Source of the DNA: Artemia franciscana
Lineage: Eukaryota > Arthropoda > Branchiopoda > Anostraca > Artemiidae
Direction of reading: 5' to 3'
Length of the DNA stretch: 64,000 nucleotides
Assembly (NCBI RefSeq): GCF_032884065.1
Contig: NC_088867.1
Coordinates: forward strand, 47,990,857 to 48,054,856
Both the position numbers and the translations under genes were made by a program. Numbering within the stretch: the first letter of the stretch is position 1; each line of letters starts with the position of its first letter. The notes beneath the pieces are model-generated. The model had not been told where the DNA came from. It saw only the letters and a program-made list of their open reading frames with translations, and searched no databases. Shown in pieces: positions 24,702-37,614 of this stretch.

Positions 24702-26358
24702 ACAAGTATTGCTACATTGTAGTAACCTATGGCTGTTTAAGCTACTAATCTTCCACATTTCAGTTTCCCCATTACCTGCTTTAACTATAGGTACACCTTG
24801 AGAGCTACCAGTCCATTTTAGATTCTTATTAGGTTTTATGACAAATTACCAGTTTTGAGACAATTTGGCTATCTGATGCAGACTTGGCCAAATACTAACT
24901 TGCAGTTGAAGAGAAATCAAATAAGTAAAAACCTATCAATGTCAATGACTTCAAATAAATTTTTCATAGTGAAATTAAAACTCAATAAAGTATTATTTTG
25001 AACAAGTTTTATAAAGCAGTAGCATCAGAGCTTCTGCTGTAGCCTATACTTGAAGTTTTCAAGTCCAACTGCCAAAACTTTCAATTCCCACATATCTTAA
25101 ACAAAACGTTTCGAAAATTTCAGCCCTCTATATCTCTCAAATATTAAGATATAGTACCTATCTTTAAATTTAATCTGACCTTTATCATAAGTAGTCTATT
25201 GAGTTGCTGTTTCAATTTAAATTCAGAGAAGATATGTATTTTTTTTCAATAATACTTCAATTTATTTTATTCAATGTATTTTTTCAATAGTATGGCTGTA
25301 TTCCAGTAAGAGACATCAAAAGAGAACAGCAAAAACAAAAACAGCTGTTTTTGTCTTACAATTACTTTTATGGAGTTTTGGTTACTTTTGAGTCTAAATT
25401 AAATTTAACTAAAACAACATACAATTTTTTACAAGGGGAATATATTTGAAAATATTAGCTTGCATAAAAATAATATTCTTAAGCAAAAGCAAAAATATCA
25501 AATTTTCACCAGCAAATGAAGAAAAATTAATAAAACTTTTAACAATAAGGATTTCTGGCAAAAAGGTCAATTTCTTTATTCTTTGGACATTCAAATATAA
25601 TGAACTTCAAATTAATATAGTAAAAATAACAGAAAATCCGCAATACTTTCCCTCTTGAGATAAAACTAGAACAAACTTGTCTTTATGCAGTTTCTGAAGC
25701 CTTTGGAAGGGAGGTGTGGAAGAAGTACAAATAGAAGCTTGAAAACATCTTCTATGAAGATAGTTTAGGTTCTGAATTCATTTGAAAATCCTTAAATTAC
25801 CTGCATTAGACCAACAACTTGGTAAGACCTGAGAATTAGAGTTATTAAGACAGAAGCATTTTAAGAGAACAATTCTTACTTTACAACAAGCAAAATAATT
25901 GCAGCTATGCATTTTGACAGCAGTTACACTATGCTTTGCCATCCCTTCTCCCTAATATTTCAATATACAGCCCAAACTATACATTTCCCATGAGATTTTC
26001 TATTTCTGGATTTTGTAACAGATAGTTCAGTTTATGGGCAAAGAAGTTTAAACAAGAGTGATGCCAATACCTTAAAGAAAATAAGAAAATTTTTAAGAGA
26101 TAAAATTGGCATTCTGGTATATTCTGGCCACTGAAAATAATTTAAATAGGTCACATTTATAATAGGTCAAATCTTGAGAAAATTTGTTCACAGCTTCAAT
26201 ATCTTGGAAATAATTTCATTTGATTGAGGTCATATTTACAAGCATATCATGAAGAATAAATTAAAAATACATACCAAAATTATGGAATAAGAGGTATAAA
26301 CATGAGTGATGCTAATACCTAAAAAGAAAATATGAAAATTTTTAAGAGATATCAACTG

Positions 26359-26390
<32 letters not shown>

Positions 26391-29300
26391 GCTCATTACA
26401 ATTCACTGCCTCTTGATACTATAACTACAACAAAATAGAATTATAATCAAATAATAAGTTTTAAACAAATATTTTAGTGTTTTTCTAGAGCCAAAAGTAG
26501 CTTACCAGTAAAACAACCATTAACCATTTTGAAAGAACATAAAAAGGACATCAAGTGGTATGTTCACCTAAATTAAGATATTTAAGATAGTTGAATGGCT
26601 AACAAGAAATAGACAGTTAGAATAATTGTGACAATAAGTCGAAATTTCAAAATCAAGCACAAAGAAAAATATGGTTAGAATATAAATGGCAGTAAGAATT
26701 ACAAGATACAGTGAGAATAAGAGCTTGTCAAAAGTATTTAGGAAAATCAGCATTCTGGCAGATTCTGGTTATCAAAAATGATCTAAATAGGTCACAAGTT
26801 TGAAAAAATTTGTTCAGAGCTTCAATTTTTTGGAAATAAATTCATATTATTGAGGTCTTATTTATGAGCATATTCCAAAAAATTGATAAAAATACTTTCC
26901 AAAAAGAAGTTTTTCAAAGAACAGTGCACATTAAACTTTAGATCAGAAGAAATGTACAATAACTCTAACTCAAAAGATCCAGAAATTACTTTTAAAGAAT
27001 AAATAAAACCCAAAACAAACAGAAATTAAATAAATATTCAGGGCCAAAAAATACAAAAGACAGAATTATAAATGCATAAATAAATCTTAAAACAAATATA
27101 GTTTCAATTGAATATGAATTTTAAGCTTAAGATGAACAAATATATTTTGCTATTGAGGCATAAACAAAACCAAAACCAAACAGAAATTAAATACTGGCTA
27201 ACAACTATAGCAAACAAACATACAATAGAGACTAATATAAATGGATTAATAAATCTCACAACAAGTGAAACCTATCCTCTAAGCTCTATAAATCAGGCTT
27301 TACTAAAGGATATTTTCCTATGTTTGATAACCCTAGATTCTATGAATTAAGCTTCAGTAAAAATAAGGGTGAAATTCTAGTTTAGCTACTTTTATGATTT
27401 TGGAAAGGGGTTAAGTTAAGAAAAAAAGCCTGCAGTAATGAATTCAGGATAAAAAACATACTCTGATATGGTATTGCTAAGCTTCTATATTAAACCTCTT
27501 CTGATTTTTAAGGGTTAGAAATTTGCCTAATTGACAGGTCTATGGCTAGTGAAATTTTTAGCTAAACAAAACTTTACCTTAATTTTTAGTTATCAATCTC
27601 TTTTTCACTGGTTTTAGTTCTGTAAATACGTATTCCTGTTATTTTGAATAGAAATTTAAGCCATATTGTACAGTTTTTTTTCCAAATTATGATATGTATT
27701 TGTAGATCTTTAAAACCTCATAAATTGCAATAAACCAAAGTTGTGAAGCAAAATAGTTTTGTTGTAGATTGTACAAATGGGAGATTTATTTTGCAAGATT
27801 TCAATTTTATAATGCAAAGATATTTAAAGGTCATTACCCTCTAGAGAAAGAAGTTTTTTTTTCCTAACTTAAACGCTTTACAAGATTGCAAAACATAGCT
27901 AAACTAGGATTTTACCCAAAAAAATTGCATGGTGAAGCTAATCTACAGCTTAACCTAAATGGGGATTATGTGACAGACCCTGGGGTTGTGAGTGCTCTTT
28001 GTTTAATAGAAATAAAACTGAGTAAAATTTTGACAGTTCATATAACTGACTTACTAATAAAGTAAATATAGCCTACTACTTGATGCCTTTTATTAAGTTC
28101 TTTACAAATATAACAATGACTTCTTTTGCAATTTTACATTTAAGCACTTTTTGAGCTCTTAAAAATGATGAATTTTTGATTAAAAGTATGAGTTGTCCCT
28201 TATTTTCAACAACGAAAAATAGCCTATTATGTTTTCTCAGAACCATCTTTTCTTGCTTATTTTTGAAAAATAATACTGTTTTCTTAGTGCTAGAATTATT
28301 TTTAATAAGGTTGGTTTAGGTTAGATCAAACAGTGCTTAAATTTAAATTTGTGGTAGAAGCATTTATGAACTGTCATAAATTAACTAAAAATTGTAGTCT
28401 TGGCAGAATTAGCAATAATTCAGTTTGAATTTGCCCACATTCATATAGAATTAGTCTAGGCTATACTCCTCTGTCTTTTTAAAGGTGAAAAAAACAACGT
28501 GTTTCTAAATAGCCAAGACCCCAAATCCCAAGTGAGCTGAAAACTAACATGAATCTTGGTTTTTCAAATTCCAGCCAAAAATTTTTTCACTCATGTACAT
28601 CTGAAATAGCCCAACTAAGAGATGAACTTTCTTTAGGATCATAAATCAATTTGGGTTTGAAGCATACAAATAAAATTAATGTCTTTCAGAAATAAGTCAG
28701 AAATATTTAAAAAAACTTCACTTTGAAAATATCCTAACTGTCTCAATTTTGATTTCTTTCTTCTGCGAATGACCAGTGACTTCTCTTGATGCATGAGTGC
28801 TCTCTATCTCAAATCTCATACCATTCAAAAATTTCGAAAAACCTGTATGTTTCTAAGCATTTTATTTCTAAGATGCTACCCCTCCAGAAAGCCGGACCCA
28901 AGCAAATCGGAATCACTGATAATAATTATATAAGCCTATATACTCATAAAAAGAAGCACCAGACTCAACATCTACTTTTGGAAACAAGCAAAATAGCCTT
29001 ACTTGGCACCTGGAATATAAATAGTGAGTCAGGATGAAGCAATTGACATTCCAAAGTGTTATATTCCAAGTTAGTTCTAGTAACATTCGCTACTAGTTGC
29101 AGTTACAGCAGCAATAGCAGCCACAAAAGTTTCAAGTAAAACCATAACCTATTTCTAAAATACTGTTTACATGCCATTTTGACAGTTTTTCTCCACATAG
29201 TATCTTTTGATTTATTTCAATGTTCTCCTAAACACTCTCAAAGTTACCATTTTAGACACAACCAGAATAAAATATTTCCCCTTTCCTATTTTTGAATCTT

Positions 29301-29530
29301 AAATGTAAACAATTGGCAAACTGAATAATTTAATATTGTTCCCTATTCAAAACTTGCATTCAATGAGCTAAAATAAACATAAAGTAATCCATTAGAATAC
29401 AAAATGTATCTAAGGAATTTCAAAGTTTTTAATTGAATGGTCAAGGAACCCAGTCAGCTTTTCCCCTAATACTTTTTAAGTTTGCAGCTGTTTCTATTTG
29501 AAATCCTTTTTAATTGAATTACATTCTCTT
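24702..29530. other. AT-rich non-coding stretch with local repeats
   Basis: No recognisable gene. 26040-26110 resembles 26290-26360, and 26111-26275 resembles 26741-26905, so there has been local shuffling. A run of 27 Ts lies at 26359-26385. Frames at 25409-25658, 26568-26753, 27108-27350 and 28786-29037 lack any family signature. Confidence 0.5.
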
Positions 29531-29539
29531 TTACAAATT

Positions 29540-30050
29540 AATTTTGTATGTGGAGATGCTTGAGGGGCTGTTTTCCACGTATTTTGATTCCGGGGAAGAT
29601 ATTTTCACGGGGGGGGGGGATTTTAGAGTGATTGATAAACTGATTATAAGTTAAAGTCCTTCTCAAACAAAAGTATGCTAAGGAGAATTTTTCACGCTGA
29701 ATCGTCCGAAAGAAATTTGAGGAGGAGGCTTTAAGCAAGGATGGAACTGTGTGGAGGGAATTTGATAGAAGTAAGGGTTTTGCGCCTTAGATTAAACGTA
29801 ATTTCCAAGGAGGAGTTTCCTTTGAAGGGGAAAGATATATTTCATGAGGGGTGAGCCAGATTTACCAGCATTAGTTGAAGAATGATCATAAAATTAAATA
29901 CATGAAAACCAAGTTTTTTTTTAACTAAAAACATGGAGCAACATTAAAATTCAAAGTAGACAGAAATTAATCCGTATATTAAAGGTTGCTCCCTCTTCAA
30001 TACCTTGGTCTTTACTGATATAGTTTGATAGTTTGTCCCAAAGTTTGACT
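29540..30050 (+). mobile_element. Family B fragment, diverged
   Basis: Matches the order of motifs at about 6230-6780: a G-rich run, GGAGCAACATTAAAA, then ACAGAAATTAATCCGTATAT. It is less well preserved than the other copies. Confidence 0.5.
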
Positions 30051-30179
30051 GAACGGCCATTAAAACGCGGGGTTTTTTGTTATCAAAATTACGTAAGCTA
30101 ACCTCTTGGGGTTGCAATTTATTGTATGGTAGACAACAAGCTTTACTCCTGGTACTTTTTTTCATTTTATGATCTCCCA

Positions 30180-30640
30180 CCTTTGGATCATATAGTAACG
30201 GTCAATGTAAGTAATTTGCCTTCTTGGACTTTTTTCGAGACGTGGGCAAATATTTTTTTAATTGACAACAGAATGATTTGTTCTAGCGATTTGTTATTTC
30301 CCTTGCATGGCAGAGTGGAAGTCTTGACAATTCAAATAAAGTGTCGTTTGCATTCATAATGTGCAAATCAAGAGAAAGAAGAGGCCCTAAAAATCATGAC
30401 TTCTAGAGAAGCCGCCCGTCAAAGATGGGAACATTTCAAGTGACTAACCATACCATGCTAACTAGTATCTATAGCTTAGAGTAACCAGTAGCTCAAAATG
30501 TGAATTTTGTTCTTTGTCCAGATGATACTTCTGACCTGAAAGACCTGCCAACTAAAGATGAAGAACCATCTGATCCATCATAGGTTTCACCCGATGAAAG
30601 GTTTAAAAGAACTGCTCGAAGAAGAAATAGAAACCGGCAG
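30180..30640 (+). pseudogene. Possible relic of an RRM-type RNA-binding protein gene
   Basis: Plus-strand pieces resemble an RNA-recognition motif: VTVNVSNLPSWTFFE (RNP2-like) near 30200-30245, then SFAFIMCKSRE (RNP1-like) at 30344-30376, a one-base frame change, KEEALKIMTSREAARQRW, and later DLKDLPTKDEEPSDPS, a TAG, then VSPDERFKRTARRRNRNRQN. An 86-nt GT...AG segment (about 30441-30526) with a branch-like TGCTAAC separates the last two, though the join does not keep frame. Frameshifts and stops indicate a dead or misread gene. The assignment is weak. Confidence 0.25.
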
Positions 30641-30904
30641 AATTGAAGTCAACAACTGTGACAGTCAGGATCAGTGTCATGATAAGAGACATTTTTTTTT
30701 TTTTTTTCTTTGTTTTCTTTGAGCACTGAGGACGACTTGGCGGAGGTCCTTGTCGAAATATTTGCTTGTTTTTCAATATTTAGCTACTGGCTGATAAAAT
30801 CCTCGTTTTTTCACCTATTTGTTTTTTCTCTTTTCATTTTTTGTTCCCTTTCTTTGTTCTCATATGTCATGCATAGCCAGTATGGTCTCAGAACGTATTT
30901 ACGA

Positions 30905-31345
30905 TGACCCCTGGGAAAAAAAAAAACAAAAAAAACAAACAAATAAACACGCACCCGTGATTTGTCTTCTGGCAACAAATACAAAATTCCACATTTTTGT
31001 AGATAGGAGCTTGAAACTTCTACAGTAGGGTTCTCTGATACGCTGAATCTTATGGTGTCATTTTCGCTAAGATCCTACGACTTTTAGGGGGTGTTTCCCC
31101 CTATTTTCCTAAATAGGGCAAATTTTCTCAGGCTCGTAACTTTTGATGGGTAAGACTAAACTTGATGAAACTTATATATTTAAAATCAGCATTAAAATGC
31201 GATTCTTTTGATGTAGCTATTGATATCAAAATTCAATTTTTTAGAGTTTTGGTTACTATTGAGCCGGGTCGCTCCTTACTACAGTTCGTTACCACGAACT
31301 GTTTGAAGTTCGTTACCACGAACTGTTTGATAATGTGTGATTTAA
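30905..31345 (-). mobile_element. Family B fragment, inverted, hairpin end
   Basis: Reverse-complement match to about 5540-5945 (TTCTGGCA, GGGGGTGTTTCC and GAGCCGGGTCGCTCC motifs). It ends in CAGTTCGTTACCACGAACTG, and this hairpin plus TTTGA is duplicated in tandem at about 31282-31330. Confidence 0.7.
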
Positions 31346-31499
31346 TAGCGTGATATGGGTCTCCCAATAAACTCTATCTGGAACGGATGACTTCCTCTCA
31401 GCTTTAATGATTGAACAATGATTTCTTTGTTGTTCACAGTGAAGATGTTGTCACCATTTTGGTATTACATAGTTTATTTACCATTTTAATCTACAATTT

Positions 31500-34400
31500 T
31501 GTTGGTGAAGCTTGTTGCATGTTTATTTTTCTCTTCATGAAACTTGCACATTTATTTTTCTCCTTGTGAAACTGATTTTGTTTATCAAACCTTTTGTAAG
31601 CTGAGTTTTGCTCGGAGAACTTGCTGTAAGCTGATTTTTTTCACGAAACTTGTTTCATGTGGAAGTTTACTTTTTCTCCTCCTGAAACTCGCACATCGAT
31701 TTTCTCCACGTGAAACCGATATTGTTCATGAAACTCTTTGAGTGCTGACTTTTTCTTGCTTATAGAACTTGCTGTGGGATAATTTTTTTCTTCGTGAAAT
31801 AAACATTGATTTTTTCCCCTCGTAAAACTGATTTTGTTTATCAAACCTGTTGCAATCTGATTTTTGCTTAGGGAGCTTGCTGTTTGCGGATTTTTGTTCG
31901 TGAAACTTGTTCCATGTTGATTTTCTTTTCATAAAACTAGTATATTGATTTTTCTCCACATGAAACTGATTTTGTTCTAGGTACTTGTTGTGTATTGAGG
32001 CTATTCATTACTTGTTCCATATGGAAGTTTATTTTTCTCCCCATGAACTCGCGCATTTATTTTTCTCAAGTGAAACTGATTTTATTCAGGGAACTTGCTT
32101 TATGCTGATTTTTTCTTCATAGAAGTTGTTGGGCTCTTATTTCTGTTCGTGAAACTTGTTGAATGATGATTTTTTTTCTTCGTGAAGCCTGTACAATGAT
32201 TTCTCTCCTCATGAAATTGATTTTGTTCATGGCTCTTGTTGCATGTTGATTTTGTTAATGGAAGTTATTCCAAGTGGAAGGTTATTTTTCTTCTTGTGAA
32301 ACTTGTACATTAAGTGTTCACCTGATGAAACCAATTTTGTTTATAGGAATTGTTGTGTGCTGATTATTTGTTCGTGAAACTTGTTGCGTTTTGATTTTTT
32401 TCGTGAAAATTGTTGCAGGTTGATGTTTCAATTTTCGAAACTTGCATATTGATTTTTTCTCCCTGTGAAACTGATTTTATACATGGAACTCAGCGTGCTG
32501 ATTTTTCTTGTTCGTGGGAGTTTCTGCTTCCTGAATTTTGTTCGTGAAACTAGTTGCATGTTCATTTTTCTCCTCGTGAAACTTGAACATAAATTTTTTC
32601 TCCTCGTGAAACTAAATTTGCTCAAGGAAATTGCTGCATGCTGAATTTTTGTTTGTGGAACTTTATTCACACTGCTCTTTGCTCACAAAACTTGTCTCAT
32701 GTTGATTTTTCTCTTCATGAAACTTGTACATTGATTTTTCTTCTCGTGAAACTGATTTTATTCATGGAACTTCTCGCGTACTTATTTTTGTTCATATAAC
32801 TTGTTGCGTGTTGATTTTTCTTATAGTAAAATTTCTCCATTGGTTTACTCCTCGTCAATTGATTTTGTTCATGGAACTAGTTGCGTGCTGATTTTTGCTC
32901 ATGGAACTGCGTGCTGATTTGTTTTTATTCTTAAAGCTTCTTGCATATTGATTTTTTCTCATCATTAAACTCATGTATGGATTTTTCGCCACATGTAACT
33001 GATAATGTTCATGGAACTAGTTGCGTTCTGATTTTTGTTCTTGAAGCTTGTCGTGTGCTGATTGTTGTTCGTGAAACCTGTTGCAGGTTGATTTTTATAT
33101 TTGTGAAACTTGTACTCGAAGTGTTTTCCTCGTGAAACTAACTTTACACTTGGAAATAGCTGCGTGCTGAAGTTTTGTTCATGGAACTTGTTTCGTGATG
33201 CTTTTTGTTCGCAAAACTTATCGCATGTTAATTTTTCTCCTCGTCAAGCTGATTCTATTCATGGAACTTGTTGCGTGCTTATTTTTGTTCGTAAGAATTG
33301 TTGCGTGTTAATTTTTCTTATAGTGAAACTTGTCCATTGTTTTTCTCCTCGTGAAATTGTTTTGTTCATGGAACTTGTTGCGTGCTGATTTTTTTTTCTT
33401 GATACATGTTGCATGTTGATTTATTCTTTCGTGAAACTGATTTTCTTCATGGAACCCCTCGCGTGCTGATTTTTTCTTACTCATGGAACTTGCTTCATCC
33501 TCATTTTTGTTCGTGAAACTTTTTGCATGTTCGTTTTTCTCTCTGTAAAGCTTGTACATTGATTTTTCTACTCGTGAAACTTAATTTTTTCATGGAATCT
33601 ATTGCATCCTGATTTTTTTTTGTTCGTAGAACTTGCTAAGTGCTGATTTTTGTTCATTGAACTTGTCGTGTGCTGATTTTTGTTTGTGAAACTAGTTGCA
33701 TGTTGATTTTTCTCTTTATGAAACTTAAATGATTTTTTTTATCATGAAATCAATTTTGTTCATGGAACTTGTTACTTGTTAGTTTCTAGTTCGTGGAACT
33801 TTTTTCATGCTGCTTTTTGTTCGCAAAACTTGTTGCACGTCGGTTTTCTCTTCGATAAACTTGTATATTGATTTTCTTTTCGTGAAACTGATTTGGTTCA
33901 TGGAACTTGTTGCGTGCTGATTTTTGTTCGTGGAGCTTTTCGTGTGCTGATTTTTATTCGTGAAACTCATTAAACGTTGATTTTTTCTCCCCGTGAAACT
34001 GACTTCATTCATGAAACTTTGCGAGATGACTTTTCCTGCTCATACATCTTGCTGGGTGATGATTTTTGGCTTCGTGCAACATGCACATTGATTTTTTCAC
34101 CAAGCAACTGATTTTGTTTATGGATAGTGCTGCGCAAGGATTCCTTTTCGTGAAACTTGACGCACGTCGATTTTTAACTTTTTGAAACTTGTACGGTGAT
34201 TTTTTCTGCTCGTGAAACTTATTTTCTTCATGGAACTGTCTGCGGGCTGATTTTTCTTGTTCGAGAACTCACTGCGTACTGATTTTTGTTCGTGACACTT
34301 GTTACATGTTGAATTTTTCTTCGTCGAAATTGTACATTGATTTTTCTAGTTGTTAAACTGATTTTGTTCATGGAACCTATTGGGTACTGATTTTTTTTTG

Positions 34401-35207
34401 TTCGTGGAGCTTGCCACCTGCTGAATTTTGTTTGTGAAACTTGTTACAGGTTGATGTTTTCTCTGCTTGAAACTTCTACATTGATTTTTATCCTCGTGAA
34501 ACTGATTCTGTACATGGAATTTGTCGCGTGTTCAATTTTTGCTCATGGAACTTGCTATGTGCTGATTCTTGTTCGTGAAACTCATTATATGTTGATTTTT
34601 CTCTTCGTGAAATTAAAACATTAATTAAGTGTTGATTTTTTGTTCCCTGAAATTACTGCTTGCTGATTTTTTTATTGTTCAAAAATTTCTTGCATATTGA
34701 TTTTTTCTTATTGTTAAACTAGTGCATTGATTTTCTCCTCGCGAAACTGATTTTGTTCGTGGAACTTGTTGTGTGCTGATTCTTGTTGACGGAACTTAAT
34801 GAGTGCTTATTTTTGTTCACGAGACTTGTATATTGATTTTTTTCCCTCATGAAACTGATTTTTTTATGAAAGCTGTTGCAAGCTGATTTTTTGTTACGGA
34901 TGTTGTATATGCTGATTTTGTTCGTGAAACTTGCTGCTTGCTGATTTTTTTTCTATGTAAAACTTCTGCATTGATTTTTCTCCGCAAGGAACTGATTTGG
35001 TTCATGGTACTTGCTGCGTGTTGATTTTGTTCATGAAACTTGTACGTTGCTCATGTGGAAGTTCATTTTTTCTCCTCATAAAACTTGTACATTGATTTTT
35101 CTCCAAGTGAAATTGATTGTGTTCATGGAAATTGTAGCATGTTGATTTTTTATTGATAAAACTTGTTACATAGATAACTTCGAAGGCCACACTGCCTTTC
35201 CATGACG
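31500..35207. repeat. Higher-order minisatellite of ~29-bp subunits
   Basis: About 3.7 kb of tandem TGATTTTT...GTGAAAC subunits. Variants alternate in a repeating order (GTTCATGGAACTTGTTGC, GTTCGTGAAACTTGTTGC, CTCTTCGTGAAACTTGTACA, CTCCTCGTGAAAC), giving a higher-order period near 110 bp. Many frames on both strands stay open only because the unit lacks stops; the Lys/Asn-rich peptides are not genes. The array resumes after the Penelope-type insertion at 35208 and is inverted at about 35520-35605. Confidence 0.9.
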
Positions 35208-35335
35208 AAAGTAAAACAGTTCAATATAGGGATGAAACCTTTTTATTGACAGGGAATAGATATAAAATTATTTAAACGGATATTTCGAACACATATACAG
35301 TGTTCATCATCAGCAGTAAAACTTTACTGCTTATA
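35208..35335 (-). mobile_element. Penelope-like element terminal fragment
   Basis: Near-identical to 48801-48913. On the minus strand it has CTGATGA, a stem GAACAC/GTGTTC, then GAAA, the signature of hammerhead motifs known in Penelope-like element ends. It interrupts the minisatellite array. No RT or GIY-YIG domain is present. An extra palindrome, GCAGTAAA-AC-TTTACTGC, lies at the right end. Confidence 0.6.
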
Positions 35336-35369
35336 AAGTTTTAAACTTTTAAAAAGTTTAAAAACTTGT

Positions 35370-35605
35370 TACGTACTTATTTTGTTCCTAAAACTTGTTG
35401 CAAGTCAATTTTTCCACTTTGTGAAAATTGTACAATGATTTTTCTTCTCATGTAAGTGATTTTGGTCATTGTAATTGTTGCATTTCAATTTTGTTAATGG
35501 AATATATTCCATTAACAATATTCTACGAATTCACATTAACAAAGAGAAAAATCAACATGCAAAGAGTTTCACAAACGAAATCAGCACACAACAAGCTTAA
35601 ATAAG
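35370..35605. repeat. Minisatellite remnant with inverted tail
   Basis: Plus-orientation subunits continue to about 35510. From about 35520 the units are reverse-complemented (GAGAAAAATCAACATGCAAA), so the array ends in an inversion. Confidence 0.7.
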
Positions 35606-35636
35606 AAGAATGGTAATTTTTTAACTTATAAATCTA

Positions 35637-36345
35637 TTTTCGAGGGGAAAAGCTCGAAAAAACCCTTAGGCGAGATAATGTGCAACAGAAGGTTCATCTG
35701 GAAGTGGTACATTGTGCCACGCTGACCTAAAATGCTGGGAGTCATCAGATGGAACGCTACGAGAGATATTTTTTATTAAGTTTAAACCATCAATTCTTGT
35801 GTAAATGAACATTTTTTCCAGAAAAATGCCCCAAAAAAATGTCATATTTGCGATAATGCGTGCTAGAAGTTGTCGTGTGCCAGCAAACGAGGGTCATGGA
35901 TTGGGAATTGTCGTGGAACATCATAATCTAGGAAAGATACGACAATTTTCCACTTATCAAATAAAAACACAGGTAATTTTCATATTTTAAATTTATTTTT
36001 GAGGGAAAAATGTAAAAAAAACACTAGGTGGTAACGTGCACTAGAAAGGTGTCATCAGGAGTAGTACATTGTGCCACTCTGGCTTCAATTGCAAGAAGCC
36101 ATCGGAAGAAATGGCAATGGGAAATTATTAAGGATAAACGACTGATTCTTGTATAAACAAATATATATTTGAAGGAAAAATGCTTCAGAAAATGTAATAT
36201 GTGTGATAATGTGCGCAAGATGGTATTGTGTGCCATTTGTAGTTTGCTTAAGTGGTGTTAATTAGGGGTGTAACATTAAAACATGAGCTATTGGATTATA
36301 TAACAATAATGCATTATTGTTAATAAGAAAATATCTGGAAAATGT
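35637..36345. repeat. Two-copy ~355-bp tandem repeat
   Basis: Starts at ATTTATTTTCGAGGGGAAAA (35637) and ATTTATTTTTGAGGGAAAAA (about 35992), each followed by a GTACATTGTGCCAC motif and a GATAATGTGCG-type motif. Confidence 0.65.
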
Positions 36346-37150
36346 CTTAGAAATGATGAGGGGTGTTAGAACGTGCCAGAAAGGCTAGTCAAAGTGGGGT
36401 CAAATGAGATGGCGTATCACATGGGTTTGGCTTGCAAAAACATCAGCCATTGGATTTAAATCCTATTTTAACAGGAAAATAACTGGAAAATGTCTCATGA
36501 AATGACGAGGGGGGTGTTACAGGGCGCTAGAGGGGACAGTAACAGTGTGGCACGATGGCGAGAATTGACAAGGTGCATCACGGAGTGCTTGCTTTCGAAA
36601 ACATGTACCATTGGATTTAGTGTGATTTCTAACGAGAAAATACCTGGAAAAATGAAGGTGGTGTCAGAGGGTGTTGGATGTTCAACCGTATTATAGCACG
36701 GTGGAAGGAATTGTGATGATGCATCACGGAGGGTTGGTTTGTGGAAACATGAATCATTGAATTTGGATCATATTTTTCAGACGTAATATATGGAAAATGT
36801 CTAAGGAATGATGACTGGGGACAAGAAAGTGTCAGACAGTCCATCATAGTGTACGATGGCGGTGTGGATTAAGAGGGTGTGGTAAGGAGGAGTGTGCCTT
36901 GCCAAAAAGACATGAATCATTGTAATTAGATCATATTTTTACCATGAAAATTTCTGAAAAATCTATTAGGAATGATGAGGGGGTGCTAGGGGGCAGGGAT
37001 ACTGTGACGTGGAGGTGTGACTTGACAAGGTTTATCACGGAGGGATGGAGTGCGAAAAAAACATGAATATTGGATTTATTTCCACATTGTTATAAAGAAA
37101 ACTTCTGATGAAAATGTCTTAGGAATGATAATATGTATCACTTGGGGGCC
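36250..37150. repeat. ~155-bp tandem repeat, about six copies
   Basis: The marker GGAAAATGTCT(T/C)AGGAATGATGAGG recurs near 36331, 36486, 36641, 36790, 36950 and 37107. Each is followed by a GTGACGATGG-type and a CACGGAGGG motif and an ACATGAATCATTGGATTT spacer. No coding function is inferred. Confidence 0.75.
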
Positions 37151-37600
37151 ATGGGGTAGCCACATAATACTACATTGGCGTAAATTGATTGGACTAACCT
37201 GTTCTAAAAAGTTAAGGTGAAGGGCCTGAAATTTAACACTTAGTTAAAAGAATGAAAGATTTTCAGTAAGAACTCTCAGAAACAGCTCTTAAAATTGCTC
37301 AAATTTATCTCTAATGGCGAGCCTCCCTCTTTGAATTGCTTGCTAGGGTGGGCTAGCCGGTTACTCGTCCCTGTGGCGTCGATTTCCGTAGTCTTAGTAC
37401 AATGAAACAAGGAATTTTGATTAAATATTCTTAGAAATAGCTCTTAATATGGATAAAATATATCTAACATCCCCCCCTCCGGAGACAAAATGCTTGCCAG
37501 AGCTGCCACCGTCCTTAATTCATGGTTCTTTTTACACAGATTTTAGCCTATATCAGGGTTTTTCACATTTTATTGTTTCCGTTTTTTAGTTTTAACTGCT
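37151..37600. other. Intergenic, two diverged ~190-bp copies
   Basis: Two similar blocks contain AGAAAYAGCTCTTAA followed by a GC-rich stretch with GCTTGC (about 37270-37390 and 37420-37500). Nothing else is seen. Confidence 0.4.
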
Positions 37601-37614
37601 TTTTCATAATACCC

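Noticed and set aside
31544..35190. Lys/Asn/Phe-rich frames on both strands
   Set aside because: They arise from the minisatellite unit, change frame between units and have no start context or splice borders.
31500..37150. CRISPR-like array of regularly spaced repeats
   Set aside because: The sequence is plainly eukaryotic, units are contiguous without unique spacers, and variants follow a higher-order satellite pattern.
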